64,000 nt of DNA. Origin: JBKBRC01 sp046292345 (GTDB lineage: Bacteria > Bacteroidota > Rhodothermia > Rhodothermales > Rubricoccaceae). The stretch is from assembly GCA_046292345.1 (NCBI GenBank), contig JBKBRC010000002.1, forward strand, positions 1 through 64,000, written 5' to 3'. Each line of letters begins with the position of its first letter. Position 1 is the stretch's first letter. The notes beneath the pieces were generated by a model that made no database searches, had not been told where the DNA came from, and saw only the letters and a list, made by a program, of their open reading frames with translations. The translations under genes were made by a program, and so were the position numbers. Positions 34,515 through 42,116 of this stretch are shown here, piece by piece.

Positions 34515-35534
34515 CTACCGCTGCGGGCGTAGGTTCCAGACCCACTCAAGGATGGCCTTCTGCGCGTGGAGGCGGTACTCGGCCTGGAACAGGTGGAGCG
34601 CCCGCGGCCCGTCGAGGACGGCGCCCTCCACGACGACGCCGCGGCGGACGGGCAGGCAGTGCATGAAGACGCCCTCAGGGGCGGTCGTCTCCATGGCAGC
34701 CTCGGTGACTGTCCAGCCGGCGTGGTGGGCGCGGCGGGCCGCCTCGGCGGTGGGGTCGTCGTAGATGAGATCGCCGGCCCAGGCCTTGGCGTAGACGACG
34801 TGCGCGCCGGCGAGCGCGTCCGCCTGGCAGTCGGTTTCGGCGACCGATCCGCCGTGCCGGGCGGCGGTCGCGCGCGCGACCGCCATCACGTCCGGGTCGA
34901 GTGCGAAGCCCTCAGGACGGGCCACGACGACGTCCATGCCCTGGCGGGCGGCCATCAGGAGTGCCGAGTGGGGGACGGCTCGCGGAAGTGGGCGCGGGTG
35001 CGGCGCCCACGAGAGCACGAAGCGGCGCCCGCGCACCTCGCGGCCCCAGTGCGCGCCGAGCGCGGCGGCATCGGCGAGGGCCTGGCACGGATGCCAGCGC
35101 GCCGACTCGAGGTTGACGACCGGCACGGATGCGGCCGCGACGACGGCCTGGAAGGCCGCGTCGGCGCGGTCGGCGGCGCGGTCGGTCAGGCCGGCGAAGG
35201 TGCGCACGCCGAGCGCGTCCACGTAGCGCCCGAGCACGCCGACGGCTTCGCGGACGTGCTCGGCGCGCGGGCCGTCCATGCGCACGTCGTCGCGCCACTC
35301 GAGGTCCCACGTACCCTGCCCCGGCGTGAGCACGGTGGCCGTCGCGCCGAGGTGCGCAGCGGCCATCTCCATCGAGACGCGCGTGCGCAGGCTGGGGTTG
35401 AAGAAGACGAGCCCGAGCGCGCGGTGCCGCGCGGCATCGGTCCAGGCGCGGCGCGCGCCGTGCTCAAGGGCCCGGGCAAGGCAGCCGTCCCAGACGGCGT
35501 CGGGCAGGTCGTGCCAGTTGGTGAGGTGGCGCAT
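34515..35534 (-). CDS. argF': N-acylornithine carbamoyltransferase (ArgF' / AOTCase-SOTCase type)
   Basis: 339 residues. Carbamoyl-phosphate loop LVFFNPSLRTRVSMEMAAA, ESARWHPCQALADA and VFMHCLPVRRGVVVEGAV. The WAPHPRPLPRAVPHSAL segment and the modified C-terminal loop match N-acetyl/N-succinylornithine carbamoyltransferases of Xanthomonas and Bacteroides rather than canonical ornithine carbamoyltransferase. At the residue that separates acetyl (Glu) from succinyl (Pro) specificity, within MDGPRAEHVRE, this protein appears to have Ala. The ATG at 35534 lies inside the first unit of a 20-bp array. Confidence 0.9.
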   Translation of the reverse strand: MRHLTNWHDLPDAVWDGCLARALEHGARRAWTDAARHRALGLVFFNPSLRTRVSMEMAAAHLGATATVLTPGQGTWDLEWRDDVRMDGPRAEHVREAVGVLGRYVDALGVRTFAGLTDRAADRADAAFQAVVAAASVPVVNLESARWHPCQALADAAALGAHWGREVRGRRFVLSWAPHPRPLPRAVPHSALLMAARQGMDVVVARPEGFALDPDVMAVARATAARHGGSVAETDCQADALAGAHVVYAKAWAGDLIYDDPTAEAARRAHHAGWTVTEAAMETTAPEGVFMHCLPVRRGVVVEGAVLDGPRALHLFQAEYRLHAQKAILEWVWNLRPQR

Positions 35535-35602
35535 CGGGTGGGGAGGGGACGCGTCGGGTGGGGAGGGGACGCGTCGGGTGGGGAGGGGACGCGTCGGGTG
35601 GG
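35531..35602. repeat. 20-bp tandem array containing the argF' start codon
   Basis: gcgtcgggtggggaggggac at 35551-35570 and 35571-35590, partial at 35591-35602; the first unit (35531-35550) reads gcat instead of gcgt, and that change creates the ATG. Each unit has three runs of G (3, 4 and 4) separated by single bases, a G-quadruplex-prone pattern on the plus strand. Confidence 0.93.
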
Positions 35603-35688
35603 CCGGGAGGGGGAGGGCATGGGAGGGATGGGCCGTGGCCGGACGCTGGTGCATCCCGTTCTCCGGTTCGCCCATCCTCCAGACGTCC

Positions 35689-36891
35689 CTACTGCACGTG
35701 CTCGGCAGTGGCGTCTGCGAGAGCGCGGGCGAACGCGTCGGCCGCGCCGAGGGGGGTTGTGAGTGGCGGCATGAGGCGGATCGTATGCGGCTCGTCGGCG
35801 CCGCCGACCAGGATGCCGCGCGCGCGGAGGGCCGCCACAACCGGGCGGGCCGGGCGGTCGAGCGCGACGCCGAGCAGGCCGCCGCGCCCGCGCAGGGCGC
35901 GTACGGCAGGCACGGCCGCGAGCGCCTCGGCGAAGGCGGCAAAGAGCCGCTCCGCGCGGGGCATCAGGTCTGCCTCGACCAGCTCGGCCAGTGTCGCCGC
36001 GACGGCCGCCATGGCGAGCATCCCGCCGCCGAACGTGGTGCCCTGGTCGCCGCTGCGGACGGTCGCCGCCACGGCTTCCGAGACGAGCACGGCGCCGACG
36101 GGCACGCCCGCGCCGAGGCTCTTGGCGAGCGTGACCAGGTCCGGCACGACGCCCACATGCTCGCCGAAGAGGAAGCGCCCGGTGCGGCCCACGCCGGTCT
36201 GCACCTCGTCGAAGACGAGGAGCGCGCCGTAGCGGTCGCAGAGCGTGCGCAGGGCGCGGTAGTAGCGGGCGGGCGCCTCGTAGACGCCGGCCATGCTCTG
36301 GATGGGCTCGAGGAGCACGGCGGCCACGTCGCCCGCCGCGAGCGCCTCCTCGACGGCGCCCTCCCACCCGAACGGCACAAAGCGCGTCTCGGGCAGGATG
36401 GCGCGGTAGGGCCGGCGGTAGCCCTCGCCCGAGGTCGCCGCGAGGCTGCCGAGCGTGCGTCCGTGAAAGCCGCCGTGCATGGCCACGACGCCCGTGCGCC
36501 CGGTGAACGTGCGCGCGAGCTTGAGCGCGGTCTCGTTGGCCTCGGTGCCCGAGTTGCACCAGAACACCCGCCCGAGGCCCTCAGGGGCGAGCGCGGCCAG
36601 CGCTTCGGCCGCGCGCGCGCGCACGGGGCTGTACATGGCGTTCGAGTAGAAGAGCAGCTCGCCCGCCTGCCGGCGGATGGCCTCGACGACGCGCGGCGGG
36701 CTGTGCCCGAGCAGCGCCACGCAGTGCCCGCCGTAAAGGTCGAGGTAGGCGCGGCCGTCGGTGTCCCACACGGTCGCGTTCTCGCCGCGCACGAGCGCGA
36801 CGGGCGGCTTGGCGTACGTAGGCAGCGTGACGGCGTCTTCGAGGGCCAGCGGCGAGAGCGCGGCGTCGGGGAGCGTGGCAGGAGCGTGCAT
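35689..36891 (-). CDS. argD: Acylornithine aminotransferase
   Basis: 400 residues. Class III PLP aminotransferase: VWDTDGRAYLDLYGGHCVAL, FWCNSGTEANETALKLAR, HGGFHGRTLGSLA, LLVFDEVQTGVGRTG and the PLP lysine in LVTLAKSLGAGVP. It converts N-acylglutamate semialdehyde to N-acylornithine. Position between argC and argF' matches the pathway order. The ATG at 36891 fits the family N-terminus. Confidence 0.94.
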   Translation of the reverse strand: MHAPATLPDAALSPLALEDAVTLPTYAKPPVALVRGENATVWDTDGRAYLDLYGGHCVALLGHSPPRVVEAIRRQAGELLFYSNAMYSPVRARAAEALAALAPEGLGRVFWCNSGTEANETALKLARTFTGRTGVVAMHGGFHGRTLGSLAATSGEGYRRPYRAILPETRFVPFGWEGAVEEALAAGDVAAVLLEPIQSMAGVYEAPARYYRALRTLCDRYGALLVFDEVQTGVGRTGRFLFGEHVGVVPDLVTLAKSLGAGVPVGAVLVSEAVAATVRSGDQGTTFGGGMLAMAAVAATLAELVEADLMPRAERLFAAFAEALAAVPAVRALRGRGGLLGVALDRPARPVVAALRARGILVGGADEPHTIRLMPPLTTPLGAADAFARALADATAEHVQ

Positions 36892-36922
36892 AGCGGAAGG
36901 GGCGCCGGGGCGGCGCGTGGGA

Positions 36923-37010
36923 GGCGCTAGGACGGAGCAGGCGCGGCGCTAGGACGGAGCAGGCGCGGCGCTAGGACGGAGCAGGCGCGGCGCTAAGACG
37001 GAGCAGGCGC
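36923..37010. repeat. 22-bp tandem array, 4 copies, containing the argC stop codon
   Basis: Copies at 36923-36944, 36945-36966, 36967-36988 and 36989-37010; the unit begins ggcgctaggacggagcagg. The last copy encodes the final residues and TAG of argC (Ala-Pro-Ala-Pro-Ser-stop) and differs from the others by one base that is synonymous in the argC frame. Confidence 0.95.
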
Positions 37011-38024
37011 GGCGCAGCCTGCCGCGGCCAGCAGACCGGCCGTCTCCGGCAGGCCGAGCGCGAGGTTGAGGTTGTGAATGGCCTGCGCAGCGGCGCCTTT
37101 GAGCAGGTTGTCGAGCGCGAAGCCGACCACGAGGTGCCCCTCACGCACGACCCATCCCAGATCGCAGAACGGCGTCTCGACAGCAGGCAGCAGTTCGGGC
37201 AGCGCGCCGGGCGTCAGGCGCACGAGCGGCCGCGCGCCGTAGGCCTCGGCGAACCAGGCGTCTACGTCCGCCGCGCCGACGCCTCCGGGGAGGGCAACGT
37301 GCGCCGTGCCCCAGATGCCGCGCGTCCAGGGACCGGAGGCGGGCACGAAGCGCACGTGTGCGCCCTCGCCGAGCACCTGCTGCACCTCGGGCAGGTGCTG
37401 ATGCGCGAGCACCTTGTAGCCGCGCACGTTGCCCTCGCGCGTGGGGAAGTGCGTCCCGGCCGTGGGCGAGGCGCCCGAGCCGCTCGCGCCCGTGAGCGCC
37501 GTCACGTGCGCCTCGAAGCGGCCGAGGGCTCCCGTGAGCGGCCACAGTGCGAGGGCGATCCCGGTCGCGAAGCAGCCGGGGTTGGCCACGAGGCGCGCGC
37601 GCGCGACGGCCTCGGGCCGGACGTCCGCGAGGCCGTAGGCGGCCTCGGCCAGGCGCGCCGGGGCCGGGTGCACGAAACCGAACCACGTCTCGTAGTGCGC
37701 CGGGTCCGGCAGGCGGTGATCGGCCGAGAGATCCACGACGAGCCCGTCGAAGCCGTCGGCGCGCAGCTGTGCCACGGCCGCCGCACCCTGCCCGTGCTCG
37801 GCGCAGACGAACGCCGCGTCGAACGCCGCCGGATCAAGCGCCTCCGGCGCCGAGAACGCCAGGGCGGTCTGCCCGCGCAGGCGGCCGTGGACGTCGCCCA
37901 CGGGGCGCCCGGCGAACGTGCGGCTCGTCACGAAGGTCGTCTCGGCGTACGGGTGCGCGAGCAGCACACGCACGAGCTCGCCGCCGACGTACCCGGCTCC
38001 GTGCAAGATGGCAACGCGAATCAT
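36993..38024 (-). CDS. argC: N-acylglutamate-5-phosphate reductase
   Basis: 343 residues. NADP-binding HGAGYVGGELVRVLLAHP, catalytic cysteine in ARLVANPGCFATGIALAL, GASGSGASPTAGTHFPTREG and HQHLPEV; type 1 AGPR. Reduces N-acylglutamyl phosphate to the semialdehyde. The C-terminal tail beyond ALGLPETAGL is Ala/Pro-rich and ends within the 22-bp array unit. Confidence 0.95.
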   Translation of the reverse strand: MIRVAILHGAGYVGGELVRVLLAHPYAETTFVTSRTFAGRPVGDVHGRLRGQTALAFSAPEALDPAAFDAAFVCAEHGQGAAAVAQLRADGFDGLVVDLSADHRLPDPAHYETWFGFVHPAPARLAEAAYGLADVRPEAVARARLVANPGCFATGIALALWPLTGALGRFEAHVTALTGASGSGASPTAGTHFPTREGNVRGYKVLAHQHLPEVQQVLGEGAHVRFVPASGPWTRGIWGTAHVALPGGVGAADVDAWFAEAYGARPLVRLTPGALPELLPAVETPFCDLGWVVREGHLVVGFALDNLLKGAAAQAIHNLNLALGLPETAGLLAAAGCAAPAPS

Positions 38025-38053
38025 AGGCGGAGAAGACTGGCGGGACTGCCTGC

Positions 38054-38113
38054 GCCGGAGGCGTGGGCGCCGGGGGCGTGGGCGCCGGAGGCGTGGGCGT
38101 CAGAGGCGCAGGC
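38054..38113. repeat. 15-bp tandem array, 4 copies, reaching into the upstream gene's stop
   Basis: gccggaggcgtgggc at 38054-38068, 38069-38083 and 38084-38098, with a diverged fourth copy (38099-38113) that holds the TGA and last three codons of the P-loop gene. Confidence 0.88.
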
Positions 38114-39179
38114 CGTTCTTGGCGCGCGCGGCGTGCTGGCGGGCGGCCATCTCGTGCACGGCCTGCGTGATCAGGTCCGAGAGCGCCTCCGGCTCTGAGC
38201 GCGCGTTGATGGCGTGGATGCCGAGCGCGTTGCGGACGTGCCGCCGGCCGACCTCGGTGTCGGTTGCCGGCCCGACGACGACCGTGAGCTCGGTGCGGTA
38301 GCGCTTGCGAAAAAGCTGATCGGCGGCCCAGACGCCGGCCAGGTCGGCGGCGGCGAGGACGTGTGCGGCCGTGAGGCGCTGCAGTTCCATGTCCTGCAGG
38401 ATCGCGTCCACCCCGTAGGGCCCGATGATGCCGTCGCCGAGCTCGAGCACGAGCACGTCGGGCGCGCACGAGGCATTGAGGTGGCGGATGAGGCCCTTGG
38501 CGATGGGCACCATGTCGCGCCCGGTCGTGGCCACGACGCCCGCCTCGGTGAACGAGGCCGAGCAGACGGCGCCCTGCGCCTCCATCGCGCGCACGTCGCG
38601 CATGAGGCTGGCGCCGGTCAGCTTGGCCGCGGCCACACGCAGCCCCCGCGCCGTGAGCCCCCCGACGAGTTGCGCCGCGGCGTGCGTCTTGCCCGTGTTC
38701 ATGGCCGTGCCCGAGACCATCACGAGCGGGGCTGAGCGCTCGAGGTGCTCGGTCGGCTCGATGGCGTGGTCCTGGATGCGCGCGTGCCGCGCGTGCTCGC
38801 CTACGACGACGGCCCCGAGCACCTCCACGGCGAGCGCCGCCCCCAGGTCCGGGTGTTCGGACTGGCTCCGCCCCAGGATGCCGCCCATGTTGAGCACGTG
38901 GAGCGTGTCGCCGGGCTGGATCTGACGCGGGATGCGCCCCGAGAAGCCCTTGAGCGCCTGCCGCTCGCCGAGCGCGCCCACGATCACGTCGCCCTTGCGG
39001 ATCGTCCGGAACACGCCGTCGGCGCCCTCGAGCTGGTTGTAGACGTCCTTGTCGTCGAGCGCGCGCACGGCGAGGCAGTAGCCCTCCTCGGCCACGACGT
39101 AGGGCGTGAGCGTGACCTCATGCCCGAGTCGGCACGGGCCGGTACACGAGGCGATGTGATCGGCGGTGAGAGACGTCAT
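38100..39179 (-). CDS. P-loop NTPase-like protein embedded in the arginine operon
   Basis: 359 residues, soluble. An N-terminal ~130-residue domain (YCLAVRALDDKDVYNQLEGA, RKGDVIVGALGERQALKGFS, TLHVLNMGGILGR) precedes a P-loop domain: VMVSGTAMNTGKTHAAAQLV near residue 155, then AAAKLTGASLMRDVRAME and DVLVLELGDGIIGPYGVDAI, a switch-like Asp/Glu region, and VVGPATDTEVGRRHVRNALG. The arrangement resembles the dethiobiotin-synthetase/MobB/CobB NTPase fold, but no named family is recognised. It lies between argG and argC, all on one strand, so a role in arginine synthesis or its control is likely but unproven. Confidence 0.7.
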   Translation of the reverse strand: MTSLTADHIASCTGPCRLGHEVTLTPYVVAEEGYCLAVRALDDKDVYNQLEGADGVFRTIRKGDVIVGALGERQALKGFSGRIPRQIQPGDTLHVLNMGGILGRSQSEHPDLGAALAVEVLGAVVVGEHARHARIQDHAIEPTEHLERSAPLVMVSGTAMNTGKTHAAAQLVGGLTARGLRVAAAKLTGASLMRDVRAMEAQGAVCSASFTEAGVVATTGRDMVPIAKGLIRHLNASCAPDVLVLELGDGIIGPYGVDAILQDMELQRLTAAHVLAAADLAGVWAADQLFRKRYRTELTVVVGPATDTEVGRRHVRNALGIHAINARSEPEALSDLITQAVHEMAARQHAARAKNGLRL

Positions 39180-39240
39180 GGCGTGGCGGGTGGTGGCGGA
39201 TCGTGGGTAGGAGGACGCGGCGCGGGGGCAACCGAGAGCG

Positions 39241-40524
39241 CTACGCGGCGTCCCGGGCAGGCGAGACTGCGCCGGCGGCAGCAGCGCGGGCAGCCAGAAA
39301 CGCCGGCACGCCGTGGATGCGCGCAAAGCCCTCGGCGTCGCGGCCGTTCCAGAGCGCGTTCGTCTCGCCGTAGCGCGCCACGCCGGCGTCGAAGAGGGAG
39401 TACGGGCTCGCGGCGCCGAGCACGCGGAAGGCGCCCTTGAACAGCTCGAGCGTCACCTCGCCCGTCACGCGCGCCTGCGACGAGTCCAGAAACGCCTCGA
39501 CGTCACGGAGGACGGGGTCGAAGAACTGGCCCTCGTGAACGAGCATCCCGTAGAAGTCGCCGAGGGCGGCCTTCTGCACGGCCTGCCACTTGGTCAGGAC
39601 GAGCTTTTCCAGCTCGCGATGCGCGGCGATGAGCGTGAGCGCCGCCGGGGCCTCGAACGCCACGCGGCCCTTGATGCCGAGGATGGTGTCGCCCACGTGC
39701 ACGCCGCGCCCGACGCCGTGCCGGGCGCCGGTCTCGTTCAGGGCCTCGATGAGCGCCACCGGCGCCAGAGCCTCGCCGTCCAGAGACGTCGGGATGCCCG
39801 CGTCGAAGCCGATGCGAAGGCGGAGCGGCGTATCCGGCGCCAGCGCCGGGCTAACGGTATCCGGCCAGGCTTCCTCGGGCAGGACGCCGTCCGGCGTGTG
39901 GGTCTCGCGCCCTCCGATCGTCGTGCCCCAGAGGCCTCGGTTGATGGAGTACGCCGTCGTCCTGGCCTCGACGGGGACGTTGCGCTCTCTGAGGTAGGCC
40001 GTCGTGGCCTCGCGCGTGAGGCCGTGCTCGCGGATGGGCGCCAGGATCTCGACGGCGCCGATGTGCCGCTCGGCGAGCAGGCGGAGCGCCGTGTCGAACC
40101 GGACCTGGTCGTTGCCGGCGCCCGTCGAGCCGTGCGCGATGGTCCGGGCGCCCAAGCGGGTGGCCTCGTCTACCAAGGCCTCGGCCTGCACGACGCGCTC
40201 CGGGCCCACGCACAAGGGGTAGACCCCTCCGCGGAGGACGTTGCCCTTGATGAGGTACTGGAGGACACGCTCGAAAAGGCGCTCGCGCGCGTCCACGGTC
40301 GTGTGCGAGGCCGCGCCCAGGGCGTGCGCTCTCGCCTCGACGGCCACCAACTCGTCGGCTGAGAAACCGCCTGTGTTGACGGTCACCGTGTGCACCTCGG
40401 CGCCGATCGTCTCGCGGAGAAAAGGGACGCAGAACGAGGTGTCGAGCCCGCCCGAGAAGGCGAGCGCGAGGGGCGCGGAGGCGGCCCCGCCGGGGCGGGG
40501 CGGGCTGCTGGAGGGGTCGGGCAC
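39241..40524 (-). CDS. argG: Argininosuccinate synthase
   Basis: 427 residues from GTG at 40524. ATP pyrophosphatase motif LALAFSGGLDTSFCVPFLRE, IAHGSTGAGNDQVRFDTALR and GRETHTPDGVLPE identify ArgG, which condenses citrulline and aspartate. The first ~15 residues are a Ser/Pro/Gly-rich extension. First structural gene of the arg operon; a U-tract hairpin ends 13 nt before the start. Confidence 0.94.
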   Translation of the reverse strand: MPDPSSSPPRPGGAASAPLALAFSGGLDTSFCVPFLRETIGAEVHTVTVNTGGFSADELVAVEARAHALGAASHTTVDARERLFERVLQYLIKGNVLRGGVYPLCVGPERVVQAEALVDEATRLGARTIAHGSTGAGNDQVRFDTALRLLAERHIGAVEILAPIREHGLTREATTAYLRERNVPVEARTTAYSINRGLWGTTIGGRETHTPDGVLPEEAWPDTVSPALAPDTPLRLRIGFDAGIPTSLDGEALAPVALIEALNETGARHGVGRGVHVGDTILGIKGRVAFEAPAALTLIAAHRELEKLVLTKWQAVQKAALGDFYGMLVHEGQFFDPVLRDVEAFLDSSQARVTGEVTLELFKGAFRVLGAASPYSLFDAGVARYGETNALWNGRDAEGFARIHGVPAFLAARAAAAGAVSPARDAA

Positions 40525-40537
40525 GGGCGGCGAGGCT

Positions 40538-40576
40538 AAAAAACAGGAACGCCGACCCTCGGAGAGAGAGTCGGCG
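40538..40576 (-). terminator. Attenuator-like terminator in the argG leader
   Basis: On the minus strand a perfect 7-bp stem CGCCGAC/GTCGGCG (40570-40576 and 40550-40556) with a 13-nt loop is followed, after six bases, by TTTTTT (40538-40543). It begins directly after the stop codon of the Arg-rich leader ORF and ends 13 nt before argG, a position that makes sense only as a conditional terminator. Confidence 0.72.
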
Positions 40577-40666
40577 TCAGCGAGAGCGGCGCGGCGGGGC
40601 CGCAGAGAACGCTTTCGTCCGGACTAACCGCGCCCTCCCCAACCGGGGGTGCCGGGTCGGGTGCAT
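40577..40666 (-). CDS. argL: Arginine-rich leader peptide of the arg operon
   Basis: A 29-residue ORF, MHPTRHPRLGRARLVRTK... ending PPRRSR, with eight arginines and RRSR as its last four residues. Its TGA abuts the 5' arm of the argG leader hairpin. The arrangement matches ribosome-mediated attenuation: stalling at Arg codons when charged tRNA-Arg is scarce would free the operon. Random frames in such GC-rich DNA are also Arg-rich, so composition alone is weak support; position is the stronger argument. A possible promoter (TTG-N21-TATTCTAC, minus strand, near 40710-40740) lies upstream. Confidence 0.55.
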   Translation of the reverse strand: MHPTRHPRLGRARLVRTKAFSAAPPRRSR

Positions 40667-40808
40667 CGGGAGCGCGGGGGGGTCGGGATCGGAGCGTTCA
40701 CTAGGGTAGAATAGGCGCACGCGCGCTCCCTCGCCAAGTCCCTGTTTTCCGGTAGCGCTTCCGCTCACCAAAAAACCACATTGGCGCCCCGCGAACCTCA
40801 GAAGTGGA

Positions 40809-40860
40809 TGCGGATCGTACGCTACTCACGTACACCGTCCGCTTCCGCTCACGATCCGCA
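40809..40860. repeat. Inverted repeat around the RHH gene start
   Basis: Perfect 10-bp arms TGCGGATCGT (40809-40818) and ACGATCCGCA (40851-40860), with a nested GTACG...CGTAC inside. A 13-bp direct repeat, cgcttccgctcac, occurs at 40756-40768 and 40840-40852. Confidence 0.7.
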
Positions 40861-41060
40861 CCCAGGTCTACCTGGACGAACGGCAGGTCCGCCGCCTCCG
40901 GCGTCTGGCGGCGGTGACGGGGAAGACCCACAGCCAGTTTATCCGGGAGGCCGTGGATCGGCTGGAGGCGCCCGAGGAGCGGACGGCCGTCCTCGCCGGA
41001 GACCTTCGGCGCATGGGGTCCAGAGGCCTGCGAAGCGGATGCACGCACGCTACGGCGTGA
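40851..41060 (+). pseudogene. Ribbon-helix-helix (CopG-type) DNA-binding protein lacking a normal start codon
   Basis: 69 codons read TIRTQVYLDERQVRRLRRLA, then TGKTHSQFIREAVDRLEAPE, a textbook RHH antitoxin/repressor domain. The frame stays open upstream but holds no ATG, GTG or TTG; the expected initiator position reads CTC-ACG. Either the start has been lost or a rare ACG/CTC start is used. No toxin partner follows. The inverted repeat across the start resembles an operator such proteins bind. Confidence 0.5.
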
Positions 41061-41139
41061 GACCAAGGAGCGTCTCGTACGAGCGTTCGGACCGGAGCCC
41101 TCCGAGGACTCGGCCGGAGGCACGGCGTCCTCGTGCCAT

Positions 41140-42116
41140 CTATGATCTATGGACTTGTGGACTGGCCGTGCGACCGGGGACCAAACTCGTGGCCTTGGAC
41201 GGTAAGCGCTTTCCGATGCTGAGCCGGAAAAGCCGTGCAGGTGCGAGCGTCAATAGGCGAGGGGGTGGCCCTCCGGGAGCCGGACGGCTGTCCAACCGGA
41301 CCAGAGAGGGCACACCAGGCTCGTAGTATGCGACGGCGTAGAACCTGGCGGCGTCAGCCGCCCAGTTCCCGGCGTAGGGGGCCGAGGCTACGACCTGCCC
41401 CGACGCGGGATTGATCCTGCTTAAGGCCTCCCGCCCGTCCCGGCTGTTCGGGTTGCTCGCGGCGTAGAGCGCGTCGTCTGCGAGGTGAAAAGCCCGCGCT
41501 GGCGTGCCTCCGACGTTGCCGAGGTCCACCAGCATGGCGGCGTTGCACCGGCCCGCGTCCTCGGCGCACCGCCGGTCTACGGAGCCGACAGCCCCGCTGA
41601 ACCCGTTCCGCCATGCGTAGAGGTACACCCGCTCCGGCCCGATCACGAGGTCAGCCACAGCCCGCAGCTCCTCCGGGAGCGCGACCACGCGGTGAACCCG
41701 CCCCGCGTGGGGGTCCACGACGTACGCCGCCCGGTGCGGGCCGCCCCCTGCGAGGTCCGGCGTCGCTACCCACACGTACCCCGCCCGGTCCACCTGCGCC
41801 GAGCGAATCCGCAGGCCTGGTACGTCAAACGAGCGGACGAGCCGGGGGGGGCAGAGGGTCCGGTTCCGGGGCGGAGGAGGTGGACGCGGCCGGCCCCCGT
41901 GAATGTGGCCATCGAGGCATACCCTTCACGTGAGGGTGGCAAGAGGGCGGGCGCATGGTCTGTCACGGCGAGGCTTTGCCCCTCGCGGGGCCCGCCGACG
42001 CCGGACACTGCGTCGCACCCCGCTGCGAGGAGTACGAGTGCTAGCGGCCCGATGATGACAGCAGCCCGAGCCTGCCGCGCTCTCACGCCGGTAGCAAAAC
42101 GGCAGCTTCTAGCCAT
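41140..42116 (-). pseudogene. Frameshifted lipoprotein with beta-propeller-like repeats
   Basis: N-terminal part from ATG at 42116: lipoprotein signal (IIGPLALVLLAAGCDAV). The frame breaks within a run of eight G (plus strand 41845-41852); past it the other frame continues sensibly as RLVRSFDVPGLRIRSAQVDR, then AGYVWVATPDLAGG and blade-like AYVVDPHAGRVHRVVALPEE. Nine G, or six, would restore one ~325-residue ORF. This is either a sequencing indel or a slipped-strand switch in the OFF state. Weak resemblance to YncE/SMP-30 propellers; the C-terminus may also be truncated. Confidence 0.6.

Noticed and set aside
40781..41326. 181-residue plus-strand ORF
   Set aside because: Low-complexity Arg/Pro/Gly composition typical of shadow frames; the RHH domain is in another frame of the same strand.
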